In this document: in pieces, positions 12,864 to 22,326 of the stretch | Layout of the letters: each line of letters begins with the position of its first letter | How positions within the stretch are numbered: position 1 is the stretch's first letter | Origin: Sthenelais limicola | Lineage: Eukaryota > Annelida > Polychaeta > Phyllodocida > Sigalionidae | Direction of reading: 5' to 3' | Length of the DNA: 64,000 nt | NCBI GenBank assembly: GCA_942159475.1 | Contig: OW804097.1 | Location: forward strand, 57,618,986-57,682,985 | Notes under the pieces: model-generated | What the model was told of the DNA's origin: nothing | Database searches by the model: none | What the model saw: only the letters and a program-made list of their open reading frames with translations | Translations under genes and position numbers: made by a program

Positions 12864-13110
12864 TCTGGTCTCTTTAATTTGATGGGACCGAGGGGATAGG
12901 GGAATTGTATGTCCGCCTACTTGAATCTTGATACAAATGGAATTATGGGACCTATGATACAATGTAAATTCCATGTAAAAACATCTCAAGTTCATCATGG
13001 GAATTTTATTGATGCTCTAACATAAATATCCATAGGTTTTACATGTTTCCAAAGCACAAAACTCGCATCTGAAGTCTGAAAACTTCCACTGCAAGCCAGC
13101 GCTACGCAGC
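12864..13110. repeat. Dispersed repeat fragment
   Basis: The stretch 12893-13005 (GGGGAATTGTATGTCCG, CTTGAATC, ATTATGGGA, CATGTAAAAAC) resembles 59655-59765 in the same order. It appears to be a diverged copy of the same small element. Confidence 0.5.
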
Positions 13111-13114
13111 ACAG

Positions 13115-13560
13115 CTAGCAACATCTGTTTTGTCCCCAATCTGAAGGATATAAACGTGAAATAGGAAAAATCAAAAATATCCAAGACTTTTCTTTTTGGA
13201 ATATCCAATACCTTTTTGTCAACTTTCTTTTCCTTTTTGCCAATGTCCTTTTCCTTTTCGGATTATCATTTTCCTTTAAGGAATATACTTTTCCTTTTAG
13301 GAATATACTTTTCCTTTTTGGAATATCCTTTTCTTTTTGGAATATCCTTTTTCCTTTTCCGAATATCCACTCCTTTTCCAAATATCCACTCCTTTTCACC
13401 CAAATGTACCATGATGTATTCCTACCCCAACATGACTGGGAGGGAGAAGGAGGGTGAGAGGGAGAGGGAGGGTGGGTGAGCGGGGGAGGGGGGGGGGGTG
13501 AGCGGGAGGGGAGAGGGAGAGAGGGAGAAAGAGAAAGGAAGAGAAGATGTATTGGATGTG
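13115..13560. repeat. Composite repeat: pyrimidine minisatellite plus purine tract, copy 1
   Basis: It opens with TGTTTTGTCCCCAATC and GTGAAATAGGAAAA, followed by about 200 bases of imperfect repeats of roughly 20 bp around GGAATATCCTTTTCC. Then comes AATGTACCATGATGTATTCC and a GGGAGA-rich tract. The same order of parts recurs at 26460-26836. ORFs here are by-products of the low-complexity sequence. Confidence 0.8.
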
Positions 13561-14472
13561 TTATGTAACACTGCTACACTACAAAGATAGCTGGTGTGCC
13601 CACAGTCAGGGGTAGTGGATAATGTTACATAACACTGAGTCACTACCCATGTGGGTTAGATGTTCAGAAAATGTACAATTCATCTTCACCAATCCTCTCC
13701 AATAACCCAAATTTCAGACCAAAATAAAGTTCAAAATACAGTTCAACCTAACCAAACAGATTGCTAGAATCAATGCAATACCAAATGTACAGGAATATAC
13801 ATAATATTGACCAAATTGCAGTCTAATTTAGCAGAATATACGAAATGTGTACAGCTGCCAATTGTACATTATCTGAAAATCTGACCCATGTCTGCTTTTG
13901 TATGGGTAGAAAAGGAGTGTACCAGGGAGGAAATCGATTGGAAAAGAAAGACCAGAGGAGCCAGACATGGCTTTTCATGTAGGGGAAATAGGACATACAA
14001 TAGGAGACAGAGGAAAAAGGTGCCGTGACATACTTTTCTGTGGTGATTATTTAAGGGAAATAGTGGAAAAGGAGGCTGACATGGAGAAATCGCCACAGAC
14101 ATGGAACTTTGTGATCTGGAAATAGTCAAATCTGCCTGAACATAGGAAGTTAGCAGTTGGAAAAGAATTTGTAATATGAGAAATAGCTTGTACCACAGAG
14201 GAAAAGTCTGTACGGATTTCATCATTAGTACATGTGTCTACTTTTGGACGCAACACCATCCTAAACTAATCAAGCTACGGCTCTGACTCTCTGACTGTAT
14301 CCTAGTGTACAGCCTTATACCGTAACACCGTTACACAATAGGGCCTGTACAAGTGGGAGGGTGGTTAGATGGTTACATCCTAAACCAATTAACCAGGTCG
14401 TGTCATTTAGATCATGTATTACCATGGCAAGTGTAACAGCACACATGTGCGATTATGAAAAGCTGAAGGCCC
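13561..14472. other. Intergenic, no gene seen
   Basis: No conserved coding motif is recognised. Open frames near 13869-14259 on the minus strand lack splice or domain support. Confidence 0.4.
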
Positions 14473-15475
14473 AAACAACACACAAGTAGAAAACTTCCGG
14501 TTTGAGTTAAAAGGTGGTAAAAGGTTGAGCCCAGGCTCTCCCACTCTAATCCTTCTTTTTTTCAGCCCGGTTTGAGATTCAGCTATAACCTTGCGGATAT
14601 AGTCTTATGAATAGCTCAGGAACGAGAAGAAACAGTCTAAAGTGAATATACAAAAGCAAACAAGAAGTATAGAGAGGTTGAAAGTTACGAACCGACAACA
14701 CGAGGCCGTCCGCCATTACGGACGTATCGTAAAGCGGAGCTAACCCGACTCGAAGACAGGAATACCTAGAGAATGAGTAACTCTATGACTGACCCGGAAT
14801 AGGACTTGAACTAAAACATTGGAACTAAACCTGGGATCAGTGTGGAAGTAACTTTGCAAAGGAGGAAAGGTGATAAAAGTACAGGTTTTGTCATTTGTGC
14901 CGGTTATCGCCCACCCTGGAGGAGGAGTTGGCGGGAACTGTTCAACGGACTAACCCAAGTAGTGTACTGCAGGAACAAAACCTCAGGAAAAGTTAATATG
15001 TGGACATAATGGTGAAAATTGAAATAATATATCATTAATCGTGGACTAAGAAGAGAAAATTTACAAGTGTGTTGTTTTTCTCTTAGACGTATGTATCAAG
15101 GAAACCCATGATCATTAGCGCCACCGACTTAGGAACGTCAACCGTGAGTACTAGGCCCCGACATAGAACGAACGAAGGCCAAAACATAAACAAAGAAAGC
15201 CGGGCGCTCTGTACGGGGTGATCCTACCCGTATAAGGTCTAAACTGTGAAACAATTCGGGTGGAAAGTAAGAAATAACCCTATATTAGATGGCTTGGCCA
15301 TAAACTTTTGAAGAAAAGTGATCACTATAATATAATCAGACTTTTATCGAATGTCATAATTGAAGTGAAGAGTATAACCGGAAGTAGTGTCAGCCATATT
15401 GGAAAAGACCGAAACACAGGCCTTACCATTGGAAATAGACCCACACTAACCGTTGCAACGTCCTCGCGCGAAGCT

Positions 15476-17422
15476 ATGTCAGACTCAGAGACTGAGTCAA
15501 TAAACGTAGAGGATAAAATACAGGACCTGAAAGGGAAAAGGAAGAGAACAATCTCCCCTAACTCGCCAGAGAATAACTCTGGCAAGCAGGCCAGAGTAAT
15601 ACTAACCCCCAGTAAGAAAATTAATAAAGGAGTAGGCATGGCCTTACCGCAAGGTGTACATAAGGGTGGAAAGGAGGAAAGTGAGGCAGTCGAGATGAAT
15701 CAAGAGCCTAATCTCGACCCACAGCCGGATCAAAATAAAGGTCCCGTGTTTGACTTGATCAGCCAACTGGCGAAAGATAGAGAGCAAAAACATCGAGAAG
15801 ACGCGCAAAAACGCATTGACGATGAAAAAAGATTCAAAGAAGAGGGGGAAAAACTGGAAAAAATCCTCGAAGCTATGAAAGAAGTTAAGGCTGTCAAAGT
15901 AAAGACAGAAATAATCGAAGAGGGCCTAGGCAGGACACAGACGAGAGTGGCAAATGCCGAACAAAATCTAGAGGATTTTAAGAAGGAAACTGAGCTAAAT
16001 CTAGAAAGTTTCAAGAAAGAAATAGCCGAAGAAAACGGAGCAAGAGATGAAGACATCGAGGAGATAAAAAGAAAACTTGAAATGGCCGAACAAGAACTGC
16101 TGATGGTCAAGGAGAAACTCCTTGTAACCAAGGACACTGATCAAGTTAGAATCCAAAGATCAGAGGAGCAAAGGGAAAAGGACATTGTTGCGAGTGAGAT
16201 GAAAAAGTTGGAGAATAATGTCCTGTTTATGGGAGTGGTATCAGGAGGGTTGGAGTTTAAACAAACTCTCCAAGCAAAGATGAAGGGAATCCTGGAGGAA
16301 AAAATGGGCCTAGTGAATCTTAAAATCGTCAGGATGCGTAGACTAGGCTGGAAAGCAAACGCCCCGGTGAAGTTAGAATTAGCTTCGACCGAGGAAGTAA
16401 GAAGGGTTTTTCTAGCAAAACAGCTGTTGGAGGACAACCAACAAGATATAGAAGAGAAGGACAGAGTCAGAGTAAGGAGAGATCTTCCATTATTCATACG
16501 GCAAAGGAACCAAAGGGCCCGGATGATTCAGGAAATCGCAGAAACAAAAGGGTACAAAGATGTGGTGGCGGTAAGAGGAGGAATTGTAGTGGAAGGGGAC
16601 CTCTACCAACATAACAGACTAGGGGCCTTACCAAAAGCGCTTCTTCCGTCCCAGATATCCATGAAGGAGGATATTAATACAATTGTCTTTTTCACTGGCA
16701 ATTCACCATTGTCCAACCACTATAGATCCAGGTTCGTCGTAGACTCCCATCAATTCGAACATGTGGAGCAATATATCTTCTATTATAAAGCTAAATTCGC
16801 TAAGGAAGCGGAAAAACCATCGATTGCGCTCGCCACCTTTGACCCTTCCGAATGCAAAAAGTTGATGAAGAATGTCAGTGATGATGGAGGAGAATGGTTG
16901 CAACACCGTGAGGAAATGATTAAGAGAGCCTTGAAGGCGAAATGCAGAGCTAATGAAATTGTCCAGGACTTTCTACTCAATACTGGCGACAAATTGATAG
17001 GTGAGGCTTCCCCAAAGGATAAGGATTGGGGGATAGGTATGGGACTTACCAACCCGGAGGTCCTTCAGACTGACAAATGGCCGCCAAATGGCAATTTCCT
17101 AGGAAAATGTTGGATGGTGGTCCGACAAAGCATCCGGGATAAGCTGAAACACAAGGCAGCAATGATGAGGGCCCAAGATGACTCGCCTAGGAGGGATCAT
17201 CCTAAAGCTGAAGGGGATGCAAAGAAAGATGTCCAGAAGGGCCCCAATGTCCAGGAGAAAGCCGGAACTGAGGCGAAAGCACCAGAGAAGGCCATGATCG
17301 CCGGAGCTGAAGCTCCCAAGGAACCAATGGCGGACAAGGCGGACCAGGTCAACAACACCATGGACCTGAAAGACCAGCAAGACATCAAGATTGATGAGTC
17401 GGTGGAAATGACGGAGGCATAG
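15476..17422 (+). CDS. LINE ORF1: coiled coil + ORF1p-like RNA-binding region + NADAR domain
   Basis: The start chosen is the first ATG of the frame at 15476; the frame is open from about 15308 but without an earlier ATG. The protein has 648 residues. In order: a basic/acidic N-terminus with a KRKR cluster near 22-24; a Lys/Glu-rich coiled coil at about 95-244; an RRM-like and C-terminal region resembling L1 ORF1p (Transposase_22) at about 247-377 (NNVLFMGV, RMRRLGW, RVRVRRDLP); then a NADAR/YbiA-like domain at about 400-557. NADAR signs are FFTGNSPLSN, the E in HVEQY (E431) followed by YKAKF, W474 with REEMIKRALKAK, DWG (W518) and NFLGKCWMVVR. A Lys/Ala-rich tail follows. ORF1p normally binds LINE RNA as a trimeric chaperone. 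NADAR proteins act on ADP-ribosylated guanine or as N-glycosidases. The function of the fusion is inferred, not shown. Confidence 0.88.
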   Translation: MSDSETESINVEDKIQDLKGKRKRTISPNSPENNSGKQARVILTPSKKINKGVGMALPQGVHKGGKEESEAVEMNQEPNLDPQPDQNKGPVFDLISQLAKDREQKHREDAQKRIDDEKRFKEEGEKLEKILEAMKEVKAVKVKTEIIEEGLGRTQTRVANAEQNLEDFKKETELNLESFKKEIAEENGARDEDIEEIKRKLEMAEQELLMVKEKLLVTKDTDQVRIQRSEEQREKDIVASEMKKLENNVLFMGVVSGGLEFKQTLQAKMKGILEEKMGLVNLKIVRMRRLGWKANAPVKLELASTEEVRRVFLAKQLLEDNQQDIEEKDRVRVRRDLPLFIRQRNQRARMIQEIAETKGYKDVVAVRGGIVVEGDLYQHNRLGALPKALLPSQISMKEDINTIVFFTGNSPLSNHYRSRFVVDSHQFEHVEQYIFYYKAKFAKEAEKPSIALATFDPSECKKLMKNVSDDGGEWLQHREEMIKRALKAKCRANEIVQDFLLNTGDKLIGEASPKDKDWGIGMGLTNPEVLQTDKWPPNGNFLGKCWMVVRQSIRDKLKHKAAMMRAQDDSPRRDHPKAEGDAKKDVQKGPNVQEKAGTEAKAPEKAMIAGAEAPKEPMADKADQVNNTMDLKDQQDIKIDESVEMTEA

Positions 17423-17481
17423 GTCTCCCCTGTCTCATTTCCACCACAAGGATGTGTGAATAGGTGTATCCAAATGCCAAA

Positions 17482-20400
17482 ATGGAGCCTATTGAAAGAG
17501 AAAGTGAAAGTGCCCTAGTTAATATCTTATCAAATAATACGAACGGTCTTAATGACCAAAAGAAAAGAAAAATCTTTTTCTCAAGTTATTATAAGTATAA
17601 TCGCTCAATTATATCCCTGCAAGAAACCCACTCCACTCAAGAGCAGGAGAAAATCTGGAATCTCCAGTGGCGGGGTAGAATAATATATAGTCATGGAAGC
17701 TCTGCGTCAAGAGGTGTTCTTTTGTTAATAACAAAAGATCTACAAGATTTCATTGTAGAGTCTGGTGCTGATACAAATGGCAGATGGGTTTATGTCATAC
17801 TCAATATTGAAGGTGTTAAAACGTGTATAGTAAATGTGTATTCGCCCACAGCGGATCAAGTCAAAGAGCAGCAAGCTCTGCTTAGAAATGTCAAAGAAAA
17901 AATCAGTGATTTAATTTTTAATAACTTAATTGTTACTGGTGACTTTAATGCAGATTTGACCTATAAACCGGACTCCAAGCCAAGTGCGACGTTGAAAGAC
18001 CTGACTGTTGCATTGGACCTCAGTGACATTATAGCGGAGAGAGACAATATCCAAGGGCTTCTTCCTCTAACTACATGGTCGAGACTGTCTCAAGAGTCAA
18101 GGCTGGACTATATCTTCACGTCCGAAAATATTGTTTCAAGAGTTCGTGATCATAGAGTGTACACAAAAATAATGTCAGATCACAAAGAATTATACATATC
18201 TGTGTCTTTGGGTCTCCCCCCCCGGGGAAGGGGGTATTGGAAGTTCAACTCTCAGTTATTAGCAGACGAACCCTTTATTGAAGGTATTGAACAGATTGTT
18301 AGGGAAGTTTCTCAGCTAAATCTCTCTGACAAAATTATCTGGGAATTCTTTAAGATGAAAGCCAGAGAACTGGCGATAAAAACTAGTGTTAATAGAGCAA
18401 AAGCTCGAAATTGTAAGAATAGTGTTTTAAAGGAAAGGCTTGAAACATTAGAAGCCAAAAGAAAACCTTCTAAGGATGAGCTAATTGAAAAGTGTAATAT
18501 CATTAACGACTTAAAAGAGATAGAGCTTGAAAAAGCAGAAGGGGCCATTCTTAGGTCGAGAGCAAGATGGATGACGGATGGTGAGAAACCAACCAAGTTC
18601 TTCTGTTCGCTAGAGAAATATAATTCGTCAAAAAAGGTAATAACTCGCATTAAAGTGGATGAGGTCGAAGTCACTAGCAGAGACCAAATCCTGAAGGAAG
18701 GAGAAGATTTTTACTCTAACCTTTACAAGGCTAAGCCTAGCGATAATCCTTCTGCCAAGTTGTTTATGAGTTCTGAGAATACGGTTAGATTAGACGAGGA
18801 AGATAACAATTTCCTTTCCAGGCCCTTCAGTCCAGAAGAGGCTGAAAAAGTGCTCAGAGACATGAAAGGTGGCAAAGCCCCAGGGTCGGACGGTTTCACC
18901 GTTGAGTTCTATAAATTTTTTTGGTACTTGATTAAGGACTTGTTTATGAAAATGATGTTAAATTGCTTTAGAGAGGGTATAATGACGGACGAGCAGAGGA
19001 GGGGACTAATAAGTGTTATTCCCAAAAAGTGTTGCGATTTAAGTTATATTAAAAATTGGCGTCCTATAACTTTGTTGAACGTCGATTATAAATTGATTTC
19101 TAAGATCCTTGCAACCAGATTGGCTTCCTTCCTACCCCGTATAGTGAAGGAGGACCAATATGGCTTTGTAAAGGGTAGATATATAGGTACGGCGGTAAGA
19201 AAGGTAGATGACATCATCTCAATGTTAGAAATGAAAAAACAACAAGGTTTAATTGTATCTTTGGATTTCGCCAAAGCCTACGATTCTGTAAGCTGGGTTT
19301 TTTTAGAAAATGCCCTTCGAGATCATGGTATTAATTCTGACTTTATTGAATGTGTTCTGACTTTACTGCGCAAGTCTAGAGCTGTGTTTTGTAATAATGG
19401 CTTCTCTTCTAAATGGTTCGATGTGGAGAGAGGCATGAAGCAAGGCGATCCTATATCATCCATCCTATTTACTATTGTCGTGGAAAAACTTGCACAAAAA
19501 ATCAGAGATGCAGACGAAATTGAGGGGGTGGATGTGTTGGAACATCAAGAAAAAATCGTGCAATTCGCAGATGATACGACCCTGATCACTAAAAATGAAA
19601 AATCCTTGATAATTGCTTTCCAGACGTTGGAGTCCTTTGAAAAAGCTTCAGGCCTCTCTCTGAACCCAGGGAAGTCAAACGGTTGTAAGATAGGTAATAT
19701 ACTGATTACAAACCCAGTCTTACTGGGAATTAACTGGACTAACAGATTAAAATTATTGGGTGTAACCCTCGTCTCACCTAGAAACGAGAAGCTGTTATCG
19801 AGAATTAATGGAGATCTAGCGATAGCTAAAATGAAAGAAGTGGTACATGACTGGAGGAACCGCTTCCTTACTCTAAAGGGTAGGGTAGTGGTCGCCAACG
19901 TATTTCTGTCACCTATAATACAACATACCATGTCGTGCATTTCTCTAGACAAAAAGTTAAGAAAAAAGATCGATGATATTATAATTGAGTTTGTCTGGGA
20001 CAACAAGCATAAAAAGATTTCAGCGCCATTTCTGACTCAAAGTGTTGAGCTAGGTGGAATGAACCTTAGACTCGTCGAGGACGCGTATGAGGTCAACAGA
20101 ATCAAATGGGTTCAGAGATTTTTCTTAGGTAGGAATACCAGGTGGTTTTCTGTCCTGGAAGAATGCTTACAAAACGATATTGAGAACATTTTTCTATGTA
20201 GATTTCAACCCAAAATGTATATCAATAATTTCTATAAGGAAATCTTCCTCATATGGAACAGGTATTTTTACAGCAAAAACCCCGAAGGACCAGAACAAAT
20301 TAAGCGTGAAAGACTGTGGTCGAATAGAAACATTAAAATTAAGAACAAAATGTTAAACTGGCACCATTGGAAAAGTAAGGGGGTAAATGTGTTTGGGGAT

Positions 20401-21297
20401 ATCCTAGACGACGAAGGTAGGTTGATGACTACCAAAGATCTAAAACAATTATATAATATAAGAACAAATTGTACCGAAAGAATTGAATTGGCAAGAGCTA
20501 TCCCTAGAGAGTGGATCATCCTCATGAGGAACTCGTTTGACGTGCCTGATGAGGGGAAAATTCTAATTGAGATCGGTGACAAAAAAATTAACATCTTAAA
20601 GTGCTCCTCTAAGGAGGTCCACCAAGCTATAGTAATGAAGAAGAAAGTAAATAGGCTAAAATTCGACGGGTGGCAAAAAGTCCTAGGGATACCAGACGCC
20701 GAGTTTGAAAATATAGACTGGAAGATCATTTTCAAGAGAATCTATCAGGTAACAACTGAGACCAGGTTACAGTCGTTTCAATATAAGCTTCTGCACAGGG
20801 CAATCCCGTGTAATGAACACCTCAATAACATTAATGTTAAAAAAAACAAGAGTTGCAACTTTTGTAGCGAAAAGATAGATAATGTCGGTCATTTTCTGGT
20901 GGAGTGTCCAAAAGCGAAAATCTTGTGGCAGAATTTATTCGATTGGATATCGAGGGTAGGTTACTTCAACAAAGATGGAAGGGACAGAGATATATTACAC
21001 TCGACTAATGGAATAGCAAGAGTAGATACTGGCCAAATATTATTAGGCATATCGGTGACAAATGATGGTTCCAAAATAATAAACTGGTTAATCATTCACG
21101 CCAAATCATTTATACACAGACAGAAGTTGTTTTACAATAATGAGCTGAACTTTATACACCTTATGTCGGAATTAAAATCTAGAGTGAACATTACTATACA
21201 ATCCATAAAACTCAGCCAAAACAGGAATGTGAAATCTCTTCCCTGGAGAAATCTTAAGGAGGATATTGTTGTATTTTTGGCACAAACGAATGGGTAG
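17482..21297 (+). CDS. LINE ORF2: AP endonuclease, reverse transcriptase, CCHC
   Basis: The first ATG of the frame is at 17482, 59 bases past the ORF1 stop and in another frame, giving 1271 residues. The APE-type endonuclease shows NTNG, QETH (47-50), GDFN (153-156) and SDH (232-234), followed by GYWKFN, usual for L1/Tx1-group ORF2. Reverse transcriptase shows KAPGSDG (465-471), NWRPITLLN, DFAKAYDSVSW, GMKQGDP and FADD (695-698). A C-terminal C-x2-C-x8-H-x4-C knuckle (C1125, C1128, H1137, C1142) is typical of the L1 group. All catalytic signature residues I looked for are present. It nicks the target and primes reverse transcription at the genomic site. Confidence 0.95.
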   Translation: MEPIERESESALVNILSNNTNGLNDQKKRKIFFSSYYKYNRSIISLQETHSTQEQEKIWNLQWRGRIIYSHGSSASRGVLLLITKDLQDFIVESGADTNGRWVYVILNIEGVKTCIVNVYSPTADQVKEQQALLRNVKEKISDLIFNNLIVTGDFNADLTYKPDSKPSATLKDLTVALDLSDIIAERDNIQGLLPLTTWSRLSQESRLDYIFTSENIVSRVRDHRVYTKIMSDHKELYISVSLGLPPRGRGYWKFNSQLLADEPFIEGIEQIVREVSQLNLSDKIIWEFFKMKARELAIKTSVNRAKARNCKNSVLKERLETLEAKRKPSKDELIEKCNIINDLKEIELEKAEGAILRSRARWMTDGEKPTKFFCSLEKYNSSKKVITRIKVDEVEVTSRDQILKEGEDFYSNLYKAKPSDNPSAKLFMSSENTVRLDEEDNNFLSRPFSPEEAEKVLRDMKGGKAPGSDGFTVEFYKFFWYLIKDLFMKMMLNCFREGIMTDEQRRGLISVIPKKCCDLSYIKNWRPITLLNVDYKLISKILATRLASFLPRIVKEDQYGFVKGRYIGTAVRKVDDIISMLEMKKQQGLIVSLDFAKAYDSVSWVFLENALRDHGINSDFIECVLTLLRKSRAVFCNNGFSSKWFDVERGMKQGDPISSILFTIVVEKLAQKIRDADEIEGVDVLEHQEKIVQFADDTTLITKNEKSLIIAFQTLESFEKASGLSLNPGKSNGCKIGNILITNPVLLGINWTNRLKLLGVTLVSPRNEKLLSRINGDLAIAKMKEVVHDWRNRFLTLKGRVVVANVFLSPIIQHTMSCISLDKKLRKKIDDIIIEFVWDNKHKKISAPFLTQSVELGGMNLRLVEDAYEVNRIKWVQRFFLGRNTRWFSVLEECLQNDIENIFLCRFQPKMYINNFYKEIFLIWNRYFYSKNPEGPEQIKRERLWSNRNIKIKNKMLNWHHWKSKGVNVFGDILDDEGRLMTTKDLKQLYNIRTNCTERIELARAIPREWIILMRNSFDVPDEGKILIEIGDKKINILKCSSKEVHQAIVMKKKVNRLKFDGWQKVLGIPDAEFENIDWKIIFKRIYQVTTETRLQSFQYKLLHRAIPCNEHLNNINVKKNKSCNFCSEKIDNVGHFLVECPKAKILWQNLFDWISRVGYFNKDGRDRDILHSTNGIARVDTGQILLGISVTNDGSKIINWLIIHAKSFIHRQKLFYNNELNFIHLMSELKSRVNITIQSIKLSQNRNVKSLPWRNLKEDIVVFLAQTNG

Positions 21298-21638
21298 AAG
21301 AACACAAGAGTAAATTACTAATTGTATCCCTTGTGTAAGGTGTGAGAGAGTCTATGCAAAATACTGCTAGGCTAGAAAACTTTTCCTTGTTTGAATAATA
21401 TGTATCCCATCTAGGTTTGTTAGTTTATCAAACTTCTCACAGGTGGCGCCACACTATAGTGACTCAGAAGATAGCTGGTTCTGACCACTGGCTGGAAGAG
21501 AGTAAATACAACTATTATTATGGAAGAAATGAAATAGTTTCTATTTTAGTATCACTTGGTTGCTTGTACACCACCCTCAGAGGAAAACACTGCATAAACA
21601 TGTTTAGAGATGTAGAGGCCAAGACGGCAGGCAATATG

Positions 21639-21666
21639 AATAAAAAGTTGTCGTAAAAACAAAAAA
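21639..21666 (+). promoter_or_regulatory. LINE poly(A) signal and tail
   Basis: AATAAA at 21639-21644, then GTAAAAACAAAAAAA. The tail merges with the A-rich start of the right target-site duplication, so its last base is uncertain. Confidence 0.75.
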
Positions 21667-21682
21667 AAAACAACACACAAGT

Positions 21683-22326
21683 AACTGATCCAGTATGTAA
21701 TAACACCTGAACAAAGATTTACATAACTTAATCCACAGGAGATTTTATGCAGTTGCCATGACTGACAATCAAAATTTAGTCAAAAGGTAGTGTTCTATGA
21801 GAGAGCACAACCACAGTCCATGAAACATCAACACATAACCATAATGAATTGAACCATTAAATTAAATACCTGATTGAATAAAAATACCTAAACTAAAAAT
21901 AAGGGTTTTCCAATCCATCATCATATCCCTAATCATCGACCTAGGCATAAAATATACAAGCGACTCACCTTACTTCGATACATCTGTTCCCAACTTGTTA
22001 ACAAATTTTAAGGGATTCATGTATGTTTTACTTATTGTGAACATTCTGTGTATTTGTATTTATTATGGTGATATGGACAATATTTCTCATGGTTCAGACC
22101 ATTTCAGAGTTGACGTTCTTCTATCCAGTGCAGGTACCAAGTATACAATACAATAGCTGGTGTTACATACTAGAAGTACAAGAGTTATCCTACAGACCAT
22201 GAGGAAACACATCTGACTCAGCGACATTAGCAGAACTCCTTGAGAGGGTACAAGCAAGCATAACCAACAGAAAATGCACTACTACACAACACACTACAAA
22301 ATTCCTCGAAGAGTAAGCAAGGATTA
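21683..22326. other. Transporter 3' flank and likely 3' UTR
   Basis: No coding exon. TTTATT at about 22053-22058 reads AATAAA on the minus strand about 270 bases past the transporter stop and may be its poly(A) signal. Confidence 0.4.

Larger units (their letters stand above)
14489..21666 (+). mobile_element. Full-length L1/Tx1-group LINE retrotransposon with NADAR-bearing ORF1
   Basis: The element is 7.18 kb: a 5' UTR of about 1 kb, ORF1, ORF2, a 3' UTR of about 370 bases with AATAAA at 21639-21644, and an A-rich tail from about 21654. AAACAACACACAAGTA occurs just before it (14473-14488) and just after it (21667-21682), an identical 16-bp target-site duplication. Both ORFs are open over their full length. 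Intact ORFs and an undiverged duplication point to recent insertion and possible activity. It lies about 650 bases downstream of, and antisense to, the intact transporter gene. Confidence 0.93.

Noticed and set aside
15308..15475. ORF1 start upstream of the first ATG
   Set aside because: The frame is open here but begins with TTG; the first ATG of the frame is at 15476, so that start was used. The same reasoning moved ORF2 to 17482 and NUDT19 to 7464.
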